From assembly GCF_030464345.1 (NCBI RefSeq), contig NZ_VCYH01000004.1, forward strand, positions 124,001 to 188,000: a stretch of DNA of 64,000 bases. The letters are read 5' to 3'. Numbering within the stretch: position 1 is the stretch's first letter; each line of letters begins with the position of its first letter. The position numbers were made by a program, and so were the translations under genes. The DNA is from Methanoculleus frigidifontis. Lineage in GTDB: Archaea; Halobacteriota; Methanomicrobia; Methanomicrobiales; Methanoculleaceae. Below, in pieces: positions 25,801 through 37,458 of this stretch. Under the pieces are notes generated by a model, which saw nothing but the letters and a program-made list of their open reading frames with translations, was not told the origin of the DNA and ran no database searches.

Positions 25801-27956
25801 TGCTCCGGATCACTCTCGACTCGGGGCGACGGATCACCGTCACCCCGGATCACCCGGTCTTCGCCCTGGAGAAGGGGACGTTCACAAAACGGACGGCGCG
25901 CGAACTCCGCACCGGCGACTACCTGCCGGTGCTCAGGAACACCGACTTCTGCGACGAACCCCTGCGGGAGATCGACGTCGCCGTGCTTCTCCGCGATGCC
26001 GGGCATGCGGACGAGATCGTCGTCCGGGACGGCGATGTGAACATCCGGAACGCAAAACGCCGCGGCCTGCCGGAAAGCCTCCCAGTAACCCGGGAGCTCG
26101 TCAGGTTCCTCGGCTACTACCTCGCCGAGGGGTGTAGCGACGCGAGCGGGCGGCGGTATACGATCAGGCTCTCGTTCGGGAAAGACGAGACAGACCTTAT
26201 CCGGGATGCGGCGGCATGTATCAGGACGGCGTTCGGATACGATGCGCTCGTCCAGGAAGAGAAGACCGCCGTCAACGTCACCATCAACAGCAAACTCCTC
26301 TATCTTCTGCTCGACGCCCTCGGGTGTGGCAGGTTCGCCGCCGGGAAGCGTGTGCCGCACCTGCTCTTCAATGTCGACCGCAACCTCGTGGGCGCGTACC
26401 TCGATGCCGCGTTCCGCGGCGACGGGAACATCGATATTCAGACGACGGAGCAGGGCTCCTCCATCCACCGCGCCCGCGGCATCCGGATGAAGGTTGTCTC
26501 GCGTGAGGCCGTCCAGACGCTGGTCTGGCTCGCCCAGCGTATCGGCGTCCGGATGAACTACGTCGAGGAGACACGGCCTGTCACGCACCCGCAGACGGGC
26601 AGGCCGTATCCCCTCACGGCCTACACCTGCAGACTGACCGCCCAGGATCAGATCCGGCAGTTTGCGGAGAAGACCGGATACGGCGGGGCGGCGGTCACGG
26701 GTACGGGAAGGCGGACAGGAGGGATCTTCACCCGCATGCCGATCGAAGCAAGCGGCCTTGCCTATACCGATCTCACCTACGCAAGCCAATACGCGGCATC
26801 GGGATTCGGGCAGGTGCAGGTATCGCTCATCCGCCCCGAGGCGCAGACAGGACAGGTACAGCGGCTCATCGACGGCGACCTCCACCCGGTTCGCGTCCGG
26901 TCGATCGAGGCAGTACCTTGTGAAGGATACGTCTACGACCTCGTCGATGTTGCGGGAACGCACACCTTCTGCAACGCCCTCGGAGTCCTGACCGGCAACT
27001 GCTGCGCATACCAGTTCTCCTCCGTTGCCGAGAAAGACGACCAGTTCGAGGACAAACTCTACTTCCGGGACGGGAAGCACTTCTCCATGGGCTCCTGGCA
27101 GGTGATGTCGATCAACTGCCCGCGGGCGGCATATCTGGCGGAAGGCGATCAGGAGCAGCTCTTTGCCGAACTCAAAACGCTCATGGACATCGCCGTCGAG
27201 CTCTTCCGGATCAAACGGCGCTGGATGTCGCTGATCCGAACCAACGGCCGGATGCCCTTTGCCATGCAGCGCCCGAAGGACCCGAACACCGGGGAGCGCG
27301 GCGCGATCGCCGTCGACCTCGAGGGGCTCGTCTACACCATCGGCGTCGTCGGCGTCAACGAGATGGTGCAGCATTTCACCGGCTCCCAGCTCCACGAGTC
27401 AAAAGACGCCTTCCGGCTTGCCGTGCGGACGATGACCGAACTCGAGATGTACGCACGCGAACTCTCGGAGCGCCACGGCATGACGATCGCCCTCGCGCGG
27501 ACACCCGCCGAGACGACCGGCCAGCGGTTCGCCGTCGCGGATCTGCTCGACGAACGGTTCCGTGACCACGCCATCAAGGTCGTCAAGGGCGACGCAGAGC
27601 AGGCGCTCACGATGCTCGGCACGACGCTCGACCTGCCGATCTATTACACGAACGGGACGCACGTCACCCCCGCAGCCCCGGTCCCGCTCACCAAACGGAT
27701 GGAGATCGAGCACGTCTTCTTCCCGATCGTCGACGGCGGAAATATCTTCCATGTCTGGCTCGGTGAAGCACGCCCCGATCCGCGAGGTCTGATGGAGATG
27801 GCGATGAACCTCTGCCGCAGGACGCAGATCGGCTACTTCGCCTTCACCCGCGACCTGACCGTCTCCTTAAAGGAGTTCCAGGAATACCGGCGCGAGGCTG
27901 CAGGGGCGGAGACCGGCATCGAAATCGCATCCCCCGACTACCGGTCGAGTGCGTAA
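22896..27956 (+). CDS. nrdD: anaerobic (class III) ribonucleotide reductase with two inteins
   Basis: It makes deoxyribonucleotides from ribonucleotides without oxygen. The precursor is 1686 residues from GTG 22896, after GGAGGCG. An ATP-cone lies at the N-terminus (KVRTSRGYLLDWNRKRIIQQ near 18-37). Two inteins of 480 and 476 residues interrupt it. The spliced protein would have 182 + 230 + 318 = 730 residues. Both insertions sit at conserved Cys segments (TRPF before CQDWD; GISCYQ before CCAYQF). The usual C-terminal Cys4 zinc ribbon and RVxGY glycyl-radical loop are not visible: after RTQIGYFAFTRDLTVSLKEF the protein ends within about 30 residues. Activity therefore needs testing. Confidence 0.93.
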   Translation: MPRKSKQTTLAGDFIPVFPKVRTSRGYLLDWNRKRIIQQVIEETKLVEVFYDDEGATDDIAEEVARRVEKKIQMLGLQSLSGPLIREIVNMTLLERGMTQYRNVCTRVGTPVFDAHLIDVGRGFEAKDNANLQENAETSHKKKADKISKEQYLLQLPPHLADHHLCGNLHIHDLEYFGTRPFCIDGSTAIPVRSDGRIRSVRPDELPFAEDDVLRPDDLAALTPQGWRRVVKVTRRRVDDGEMLRIRTSRGRSLLVTGEHRIPVRLESGMAIKRADEVRSGDALYPITAADPVRGEPVRELDLVRELPASVPADLLENTYVHGAAAYFAAVVESGRADSFTAISRTLGIEHRKQWYTRGIMPVAVFRAFCEEYGITGYSDLTIVTAGSGHELPAIFPLTPEFARLLGLFVAEGNYNVSHAAGQYNLAITENRQAAAVQVAAQNTLATYATLTGGNPDTTTIYGVPVERSRAMQVYFGGKTPYLLFHYVFGIPEGSAGKRLPWIVYHLDDVLLHEFLSGLFTGDGSAYYRPEKSDCIVNYTTASETLRQELALLLTALGMQPQIVELYRGDSSRRTLYRIQLYDRKNIETFARYASFLDGRQDHIDTFLSQVRGIRRIGRDERVTAIEPAEPSGAYVYDLFIEGDGSEESHTFFASDGLLLHNCQDWDLRYFFYYGLMPDGNGTKASVAGPAKRAEVAVLHAVKALGSAQTNFAGGQGYYNFLTFMAPYFEGMAYEEIKQLMQMFVYEMTQMMVARGGQVVFSSVQLSPGVPTLWKDKPCVSRGLVWDGTEGAPLRTYGELEREVRLLFKALMEVMLEGDYWGKPFSFPKPEISIEPDFMTEDEEFNRDNPDIPTYQDLYLMTFELASKFGTPYYDNQIPPYRGAGEGISCYQCLAGDELVPVTGPDGRMRITRIEDLFAEAARNGRRIDPLGTEFAYYDAQTPSADPVGMKASLRPFRGVMRRKYAGEMLRITLDSGRRITVTPDHPVFALEKGTFTKRTARELRTGDYLPVLRNTDFCDEPLREIDVAVLLRDAGHADEIVVRDGDVNIRNAKRRGLPESLPVTRELVRFLGYYLAEGCSDASGRRYTIRLSFGKDETDLIRDAAACIRTAFGYDALVQEEKTAVNVTINSKLLYLLLDALGCGRFAAGKRVPHLLFNVDRNLVGAYLDAAFRGDGNIDIQTTEQGSSIHRARGIRMKVVSREAVQTLVWLAQRIGVRMNYVEETRPVTHPQTGRPYPLTAYTCRLTAQDQIRQFAEKTGYGGAAVTGTGRRTGGIFTRMPIEASGLAYTDLTYASQYAASGFGQVQVSLIRPEAQTGQVQRLIDGDLHPVRVRSIEAVPCEGYVYDLVDVAGTHTFCNALGVLTGNCCAYQFSSVAEKDDQFEDKLYFRDGKHFSMGSWQVMSINCPRAAYLAEGDQEQLFAELKTLMDIAVELFRIKRRWMSLIRTNGRMPFAMQRPKDPNTGERGAIAVDLEGLVYTIGVVGVNEMVQHFTGSQLHESKDAFRLAVRTMTELEMYARELSERHGMTIALARTPAETTGQRFAVADLLDERFRDHAIKVVKGDAEQALTMLGTTLDLPIYYTNGTHVTPAAPVPLTKRMEIEHVFFPIVDGGNIFHVWLGEARPDPRGLMEMAMNLCRRTQIGYFAFTRDLTVSLKEFQEYRREAAGAETGIEIASPDYRSSA
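23442..24881 (+). mobile_element. intein 1 of NrdD with LAGLIDADG endonuclease
   Basis: A 480-residue in-frame insertion from Cys1 (CIDGSTAIPV) to the terminal His-Asn (GLLLHN), with Cys as the first residue of the following extein. Block B is VTGEHRIPV, near residue 70 of the intein. The homing endonuclease motifs are RLLGLFVAEGNYN and FLSGLFTGDGSAYY, two LAGLIDADG-like helices with acidic ends. All splicing residues are canonical, so this should be a working self-splicing and possibly homing element. Confidence 0.93.
25572..26999 (+). mobile_element. intein 2 of NrdD with LAGLIDADG endonuclease
   Basis: A 476-residue in-frame insertion from Cys1 (CLAGDELVPVTG) to GVLTGN, with Cys as the next extein residue. 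Block B is VTPDHPVFALEKG. The endonuclease helices are FLGYYLAEGCSD and YLDAAFRGDGNID. The penultimate residue is Gly where His is usual, a known but less common variant that can slow the Asn cyclisation step. Sequence is unlike intein 1 apart from the shared domain plan, so the two were gained separately. Confidence 0.92.
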
Positions 27957-28019
27957 ATCCGGCCAAACCCTCTTTTCCGATAGGTTCTTCTGATGGGCGG
28001 GAAGAGAAGAGATATACGT

Positions 28020-29051
28020 ATGATCGGCATAGATGCGCCCCTTCTCGCCATCGATATCGGCAGGGGAACGCAGGACATTCTGGTGTACGATCCTGACCGG
28101 CCGCTTGAGAACAGCATCAAGCTCGTGCTGCCGTCCCCGACCGAGGTTGTGGCGGCGGCAATCAGGCAGGCAACGCTCCGCGAGCAGCCGGTGTTTCTGG
28201 AAGGCCACCTGATGGGCGGCGGGGCGAACGTGAAGGCGGTGCGGCAGCATCTGGCCGCCGGGCTTGCGGTCTCTGCGACCAGAGAAGCCGCAGCGACCAT
28301 TCACGACGATCTCGATCGTGTCCGCGCCCTCGGCATCCGGATCGCCGACAATGCACCCACCGATGCGGTTCCAATTCACACGACCGATTACATGGAGCGG
28401 GAACTGCGGGCGACGCTTGAGATGTTTGCGGTCGAGTACCCGGCGAAGGTCGCGGTGGCGGTGCAGGATCACGGGTATTCACCGCACCGCAGCAACCGGA
28501 TCCGGCGGTTCGAACTCCTGCGCGAGCGGCTCGATGCAGGCGACTGGCACCTCGACTCCCTCATCACTGAACCACCGCTGCCCGATATGACCCGGATGCG
28601 GGCAATCCTGAAACAGGCGCCCGGCGCGCTCGTGACCGACACCGGCCCGGTCGCTCTCATCGGAGCACTCTGCGACCCGTGGGTGCGCTCCCGGGCGGAC
28701 GACGGGATCATCCTGGTCAACGTCGGCAACGGCCATACCCTCTGCTGCACCCTGAAAGGCGAGGAGATCTACGGGTTCTTCGAGCACCACACCGCGTCGC
28801 TCGACCCGCACAAACTCCAGCACTATATCTGGCGGCTTGCAGACGGACTCCTGACAAGCGAGGAGATATTCGATGACGGTGGACACGGCGCAGCGGTGAG
28901 AAAGCCGCTCTTCACCGAGATCATCGCCGCCACCGGCCCGAACCGGCAACGCTTCCTTCCGGATGCTTACCAGGCAGCGCCCTTCGGCGACATGATGCTG
29001 ACCGGGAGCTTCGGGCTCCTGAAGGCGTGGGAACGGATCCGGCAGGGATGA
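28020..29051 (+). CDS. DUF1786-family protein downstream of nrdD
   Basis: A 343-residue protein matching the DUF1786 family, which Pfam labels a putative pyruvate formate-lyase activating enzyme. No CxxxCxxC radical-SAM motif is present. Instead there are actin-like ATPase-type phosphate loops: LLAIDIGRGTQDILVYD near 7-23 and IILVNVGNGHTLCCTL near 227-242, suggesting an ASKHA-type nucleotide-binding fold. A MGGGANVK loop (near 63) and conserved DHGYSPH (near 150) may form an active site. It lies 63 bases after nrdD, another glycyl-radical-family gene. Start ATG 28020 fits the family; ATG 27993 is possible. Confidence 0.75.
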   Translation: MIGIDAPLLAIDIGRGTQDILVYDPDRPLENSIKLVLPSPTEVVAAAIRQATLREQPVFLEGHLMGGGANVKAVRQHLAAGLAVSATREAAATIHDDLDRVRALGIRIADNAPTDAVPIHTTDYMERELRATLEMFAVEYPAKVAVAVQDHGYSPHRSNRIRRFELLRERLDAGDWHLDSLITEPPLPDMTRMRAILKQAPGALVTDTGPVALIGALCDPWVRSRADDGIILVNVGNGHTLCCTLKGEEIYGFFEHHTASLDPHKLQHYIWRLADGLLTSEEIFDDGGHGAAVRKPLFTEIIAATGPNRQRFLPDAYQAAPFGDMMLTGSFGLLKAWERIRQG

Positions 29052-29061
29052 ACCGGCAGGT

Positions 29062-30798
29062 TCACCCGAGCACCGCGTGAACCGTTCCCTGGAGCCATCC
29101 CACCATGTTTACAAACGCAGCGATAATACCGTCGAGAGGCGATGCGCCGGTCGCCTGCAGTGGTTGTGCAGGCGACTGCAATGCATACAGACGCTGCAGA
29201 TCCTCTTTTGACAGGCTCTGGAGTTGGAGAAGGTTCGAGGCGGACGCAGCGAGTATCTCGTCCTCGCTCACACCGCGCTGCCATGCATCATTCAGCGTCT
29301 CCGACGCCTGCATGGCCGAAGAGCTCATCCCCACCAGGGTGTAGCAGTCGGGAAGGTCGGGATACGGCCCGTCACGCGCCATCGCGGGGCGGACGGTGAT
29401 GACCGGGTCGGAGACGACCGATGCGAACGCCTCGTCCCGGCCATCGGTGAAGACGTAGGCGCGGAACGAAAACATCCCGGGATACGCGGTCATATTGGTT
29501 ATCTTCCCCTTTTCCGTGGCAGTCAGATTTTCCAGGGCGATTCTCCCTACGAGCGTGGTGACATCGAAACTCCAGGCACTCCTCTCACCGGCCATCAAAG
29601 TCGCCGGGGCCGCAGCCCGCGTGATCCGGTAGACCCCCGTCTCACCCGGAGGAGGCGCGAGGACGACAAAGATGGGGTCATCCCCTGCGAACGATCGGTT
29701 ATAGGCTTCCAGGGTCACCAAAACCCTGAATGTCTCTTCTTCAAGCGCTACCCGGGGTTCGCCCGATGACAGCATACTCTCGTTCAACAGCCAGGAGAGA
29801 TAGGCAACCTTGGTGCCGTTCTCCATGATCCCGATCGAAGCGGGCGTATGGGTCACGTAGACGCCCATGCCGCGGATGCGGAGATCTTCATCGGGCGGGG
29901 CGGCGGATTCCTCCATCGGCAGGAGCGTTGCTGCAGGGGCCGTAGCGCCGGGAACCGGGGTATGCGAACTTTCCCCTCCCCATACCAGCACGGCAGGCGT
30001 TGTGGGAACGGCCGCAACGAAGCGGGAGGCCCCGGACGAAGATGCAACCGGGGTGGCACGGGTCGTCAGCGGGCGATCGATCTCATTCGCCGGATCGGGT
30101 GTTATCACCGGAGATGCTCCGGTATCGTCATTCTCTGTAGGCACCTGCGTCGGTGCGGTGGTCGTTGCGGTCACGGCCGGTGTTTCTGTCCCGGCCGGCG
30201 CCGTGGTCACCGGCTTTGTGGTCGGTGCTGTTGTCGTCGGGTTTGTCGTCGGGGAGGTGGTCGGAACCGTTGTAGTCGGGGAGGTGGTCGGAACCGTCGT
30301 AGTCGGGGAGGTGGTCGGAACCGTTGTGGTCGGGGAGGTGGTCGGAACCGTCGTGGTCGGGGAGGTGGTCGGAACCGTCGTGGTCGGGGAGGTGGTCGGA
30401 ACCGTTGTGGTCGGGGAGGTGGTCGGAACCGTCGTAGTCGGGGAGGTGGTCGGAACCGTTGTGGTCGGCGCCGGAGAAGGAGTTGGTGTTGCGGTCGGCG
30501 TTGCCGGAGTTTCCGGCACCTTCTGGGAAGGAGGGGCGTCACCACCCGGCACGCGTTGTCTCCGCTCATCATCCCTGTCATCGCCCTCCGCAGTATCCTC
30601 ACTTGCCCAGTAGGTTGCCCGGATGACCATACAGGAGGGGAGCAGAGGGCGGATCTTGTCAGCCGCTGCGGGCAGGGACGAGAGCAGACCCGGAGCATCC
30701 GGGCAGCCAGACCCACGATCAGGGAGAGAAGACCAGGGGAGCACCCCAACGCCGGAGATCACGACCAGTACCAATACCATTGCCAATACCCGCATCAT
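29062..30798 (-). CDS. secreted surface protein with Thr/Pro repeats
   Basis: A 578-residue unrecognised exported protein. Start ATG 30798 follows AGGAGGTG. The hydrophobic segment MRVLAMVLVLVVISGVGVLP is a signal peptide or anchor. A Thr/Pro/Ser-rich linker around residues 85-200 holds eight exact nine-residue units TTTVPTTSP, typical of O-glycosylated stalks on archaeal surface proteins. After it come a folded region (GVYVTHTPASIGIMENGTKV near 310 onwards) of beta-rich sequence and a helical C-terminal region ending VNMVGWLQGTVHAVLG. No sorting motif is seen at the C-terminus. The partner and function are unknown. Confidence 0.75.
   Translation of the reverse strand: MMRVLAMVLVLVVISGVGVLPWSSLPDRGSGCPDAPGLLSSLPAAADKIRPLLPSCMVIRATYWASEDTAEGDDRDDERRQRVPGGDAPPSQKVPETPATPTATPTPSPAPTTTVPTTSPTTTVPTTSPTTTVPTTSPTTTVPTTSPTTTVPTTSPTTTVPTTSPTTTVPTTSPTTTVPTTSPTTNPTTTAPTTKPVTTAPAGTETPAVTATTTAPTQVPTENDDTGASPVITPDPANEIDRPLTTRATPVASSSGASRFVAAVPTTPAVLVWGGESSHTPVPGATAPAATLLPMEESAAPPDEDLRIRGMGVYVTHTPASIGIMENGTKVAYLSWLLNESMLSSGEPRVALEEETFRVLVTLEAYNRSFAGDDPIFVVLAPPPGETGVYRITRAAAPATLMAGERSAWSFDVTTLVGRIALENLTATEKGKITNMTAYPGMFSFRAYVFTDGRDEAFASVVSDPVITVRPAMARDGPYPDLPDCYTLVGMSSSAMQASETLNDAWQRGVSEDEILAASASNLLQLQSLSKEDLQRLYALQSPAQPLQATGASPLDGIIAAFVNMVGWLQGTVHAVLG
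30251..30466 (-). repeat. eight tandem 27-base units inside the surface-protein gene
   Basis: Eight in-phase 27-base copies of a GGGGAGGTGGTCGGAACCGT-type unit (plus-strand reading) differ only at third positions such as GTA/GTG and CGT/CGTT. They encode TTTVPTTSP. Near identity suggests recent slippage or recombination and possible copy-number variation. Confidence 0.95.
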
Positions 30799-30918
30799 GG
30801 TGCACCCACACCTCCTAAAAGCGGGCTCAGACAGTAGAACGTGAGGATTGCTCTCAGAAAATCGAGACTGGAACAGAAGCAAAGCCCGCCTTCACGGGAA
30901 GGGATAATACATACACGG

Positions 30919-30927
30919 ATATAAATA
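30919..30927 (-). promoter_or_regulatory. TATA-like element upstream of the surface-protein gene
   Basis: TATTTATAT on the minus strand sits in an AT-rich island (30902-30962) about 120 bases before ATG 30798. The distance implies a leader of about 95 bases. Confidence 0.4.
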
Positions 30928-31034
30928 CCTTTCTAAGTATAAGCAAATTAATATAAAATTCGTTGAATATTTATCTGCATGAGGTGCATCGGAAGCACCA
31001 ACGAATGCAGGACGCCGATCATGCAGGAACGATC

Positions 31035-31049
31035 AAAGAAAAAAGAAGA
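31035..31049 (-). terminator. T-rich terminator after nusA (end of the RNA polymerase operon)
   Basis: The minus strand reads TCTTCTTTTTTCTTT right after the nusA stop at 31055. It marks the end of the rpo operon here. Confidence 0.55.
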
Positions 31050-31054
31050 TGCGA

Positions 31055-31507
31055 TCAGGAATCTTCGTCCTGCACCAGCTGGACGTCTGCAATATTGTGC
31101 TGCCGCTGGGCGAGAACCTTCGCCTTGAAGATGTTCTTCCCGGCCTTCCCGATTGCGAGCCCCCGATCCTCGTCGCGAACACTGACGTGGGCGATGGACT
31201 GGTCATCCTCCTCACCTTCTTCAAATTCGATATCAGTCACCTGAGCGGGCAGGAAACAGTTCTTCAGGAACTGGGTCGGGTCGTTCGCGTACTCGACGAC
31301 TTCAATCCGCTTTCCAAGCGCATCGGAGGCTTTCTTGATGCTTGAACCGCTTTTACCGATTGCAAGACCCATATCTCCGGGATTGATCACAAAGATGATG
31401 CGTTCGTTGCGCCCGTCCACAACACAGTCGCGGCTCCCGGCTCCGGTGAGGCTCTCGAACTGCGAGATGAGACGCATACACTCTTCCGTCAGTACAACCT
31501 GGGCCAT
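31055..31507 (-). CDS. nusA: NusA-like transcription factor (archaeal, KH domains only)
   Basis: RNA-binding protein that joins RNA polymerase during elongation or termination. Archaeal NusA has only the two KH domains of the bacterial protein, as here in 150 residues. The KH signatures are GLAIGKSGSSIKKASDAL near 47-64 and GLAIGKAGKNIFKAKVLA near 114-131. Start ATG 31507 (MAQVVLTEEC) lies one base after the L30e stop, so it is translated with the rpo operon. In many Euryarchaeota S12 and S7 follow; here the operon stops. Confidence 0.95.
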   Translation of the reverse strand: MAQVVLTEECMRLISQFESLTGAGSRDCVVDGRNERIIFVINPGDMGLAIGKSGSSIKKASDALGKRIEVVEYANDPTQFLKNCFLPAQVTDIEFEEGEEDDQSIAHVSVRDEDRGLAIGKAGKNIFKAKVLAQRQHNIADVQLVQDEDS

Positions 31508-31508
31508 G

Positions 31509-31799
31509 TTACACTCTCTTGACATTCAGGATGTCGGACTCACCCGGCTCGATGACCGTGAGAGCGCTGACAACAAAGGGCATACCACACGCTTTTCCGA
31601 GCTGAACGCTCGATCCGCTGTAGACATAGACGGAAGTCTCTTCGTGTTCGTTGATAAATTTTTTAAAGGCTTCAGGACAGTTCTCGGCCACGACAACGAG
31701 CTTGGCCTTGCCTTCCTGAACGCATTCCCGGGTCTTGTTCTGACCGAGGAATACAGTGCCCGTTTTTACGGCTTTCCTTAATGAAGTGTTAAAATCCAT
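31509..31799 (-). CDS. rpl30e: ribosomal protein L30e
   Basis: A 96-residue RNA-binding ribosomal protein of the L7Ae/L30e fold. Motifs: SLRKAVKTGTVFLGQNKTRE near 6-25, AKLVVVAENCPEAFKKFI near 32-49 and SGSSVQLGKACGMPFVVSAL near 61-80. It is the usual neighbour of rpoA2 in Euryarchaeota. It begins 17 bases after the rpoA2 stop. Confidence 0.96.
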   Translation of the reverse strand: MDFNTSLRKAVKTGTVFLGQNKTRECVQEGKAKLVVVAENCPEAFKKFINEHEETSVYVYSGSSVQLGKACGMPFVVSALTVIEPGESDILNVKRV

Positions 31800-31816
31800 T
31801 TACGATTCTCCTCGTT

Positions 31817-35625
<3,809 letters not shown>

Positions 35626-35643
35626 ATCTGTATTTCGCCCCCG

Positions 35644-37458
35644 TTACACCATATCTTCGAGCCGCAGGCGGGGAGCAATACCCATACTCTTCATCTCATC
35701 CAGCAGCAGCTTGAACGCATAGCTCATCTCGACCGGATATATGTCAGTCTCGCCGCCGCAGGCGAGGCAGCGGGTGATCTTGCGTTTCCGGTCAAGCATC
35801 GCCACCATGCCGCACTTGGCGCAGACCCACTCGGAGACCTTGTCAGACTCGTCGAGGAGACGCTCTTTGAGCGCCATCGCAGCGCCGTGACCGATCATCA
35901 CGTCGCGCTCCATCTCACCGAACCGGAGACCTCCCTCACGGGCACGACCTTCGGTCGGCTGCCGGGTCAGCACCTGCACCGGGCCGCGCGACCGGGCATG
36001 CATCTTGCTCGAGACCATGTGGTAGAGCTTCTGGTAGTAGATAACGCCGACGTAGATGTCGGCGGCGAACCGCCGGCCCGTGATTCCATCGTACATGACT
36101 TCACGGCCGGTATGGGAGAACCCGAGCTCCCGGAGCGATTTGCGCATGGCCGCCTCGCGCTCACCGCGGAAGGCGGTGGCGTTGATCCGGTGCCCCTCGA
36201 GGCTGCCGACCTTGCCGCCGAGCATCTCCAGCATGTGGCCGATGGTCATACGGCTCGGGACGGCATGGGGGTTGATGACGAGGTCGGGGGTCATCCCGGA
36301 CTCGGTGAAGGGCATATCCTCCTGGGGCTGGATGAGCCCGATGACACCCTTCTGACCGTGACGGGACGCGAACTTGTCGCCGACCTCGGGGATACGAAGG
36401 TCTCGCGTCCTGACCTTCACCAACCGAGAGCTGTTCTCGCCCTCGGTGATGATGACGGTGTCCACGATACCGTGCTCGTTGCTCCGCATCGTCACCGAGG
36501 TGTCGCGCCTTTTTTCGACGGCGATCAGTTCGCTCGTCGGCTCCTCCAGGAACCGGGGCGGCGAGGTCTTCCCGATGATGACGTCTTTTTCCCGGACGAT
36601 CGTCTCGGGGCTGATGACGCCGTCCTCGTCGAGGTTCGCATAGTACTCGACGCCGTGCGCACCCGAAACCTCTTCGTCCGGGATCTCGATCCGGTCGACC
36701 TGACCGCCCGGGTACCGCCGTTCTTCCCCGTCGTAGGTACGGAAGAAGTGAGAGCGGCCGAGTCCGCGGTCGATGGATGCCTTGTTGATGATGAGCGCAT
36801 CCTCAATATTGAACCCCTCGTAGCTGATGATGGCCACGACGAAGTTCTGACCCGCGGGACGGTCGTCCGACCCGATGACGTCGGAGGTCTGGGTGTAGGT
36901 GAGGGGTTTTTGGACGTAGTGGAGCATGTGGCCGCGGGTGTCAGGCCGCAGTTTCATGTTCGCCGCGGCAAACCCGAGCGCCTGCTTGACCATTCCCGCA
37001 CCCATGGTGACACGCGGACTGGCGTTATGCTCCGGGAACGGCACGTGGGCCGCGCCGATCCCGAGGATGAGCGCAGGGTCGATCTCAAGGTGCGTGTGGT
37101 CGGGGGTGATATCCTCTTCGCTGATGGCGATGTAGAGGTCTTCCTCCTCCTCCGCGTCGATGAACTCGATGGTGCCCCGTTTCACGAAATCGTCGAAGCC
37201 GATCTCGCCTGCCCGGAGCCGCTCGATGTCTTCGGGCATTATCCGCGGCCTGCCGTCCTCGACGACGATCAGCGGGCGGCGTGCCCTGCCGCGGTCGGTA
37301 TGGATGATGACGTCGTTATTGAATGCCTTGTACGAGACATTGATCTCGGTCGGGAGTTCACCCCGCCGGCGCATGCGCCGGAGGTTCGCGGCGAGGGCGA
37401 CCGGGTCTTCGGTGAGCCCGATCAGCGCCCCGTCGACGAAGACACGTGACATCTTCAT
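35644..37458 (-). CDS. rpoB1: DNA-directed RNA polymerase subunit B'
   Basis: C-terminal half of the second-largest subunit, 604 residues; separate B' and B'' occur in methanogens and halophiles. Motifs: [20 protein letters not shown] near 213-232, [20 protein letters not shown] near 354-373, [20 protein letters not shown] near 500-519 and a C-terminal zinc site [10 protein letters not shown]...CLACGGE near 543-573. ATG 37458 overlaps the rpoB2 stop; ATG 37452 is an alternative. Confidence 0.97.
   Translation of the reverse strand: MKMSRVFVDGALIGLTEDPVALAANLRRMRRRGELPTEINVSYKAFNNDVIIHTDRGRARRPLIVVEDGRPRIMPEDIERLRAGEIGFDDFVKRGTIEFIDAEEEEDLYIAISEEDITPDHTHLEIDPALILGIGAAHVPFPEHNASPRVTMGAGMVKQALGFAAANMKLRPDTRGHMLHYVQKPLTYTQTSDVIGSDDRPAGQNFVVAIISYEGFNIEDALIINKASIDRGLGRSHFFRTYDGEERRYPGGQVDRIEIPDEEVSGAHGVEYYANLDEDGVISPETIVREKDVIIGKTSPPRFLEEPTSELIAVEKRRDTSVTMRSNEHGIVDTVIITEGENSSRLVKVRTRDLRIPEVGDKFASRHGQKGVIGLIQPQEDMPFTESGMTPDLVINPHAVPSRMTIGHMLEMLGGKVGSLEGHRINATAFRGEREAAMRKSLRELGFSHTGREVMYDGITGRRFAADIYVGVIYYQKLYHMVSSKMHARSRGPVQVLTRQPTEGRAREGGLRFGEMERDVMIGHGAAMALKERLLDESDKVSEWVCAKCGMVAMLDRKRKITRCLACGGETDIYPVEMSYAFKLLLDEMKSMGIAPRLRLEDMV

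Noticed and set aside
23442-26999. The two NrdD insertions as separate IS elements or frameshifted genes
   Set aside because: Both are in frame, start with Cys, end with Asn before Cys, and contain splicing blocks and LAGLIDADG helices, so they are inteins.
29867-30613. A 248-residue plus-strand frame full of VVGEVVGT repeats
   Set aside because: It is the antisense reading of the 27-base repeats that encode TTTVPTTSP in the minus-strand surface-protein gene, which has a signal peptide and ribosome binding site.
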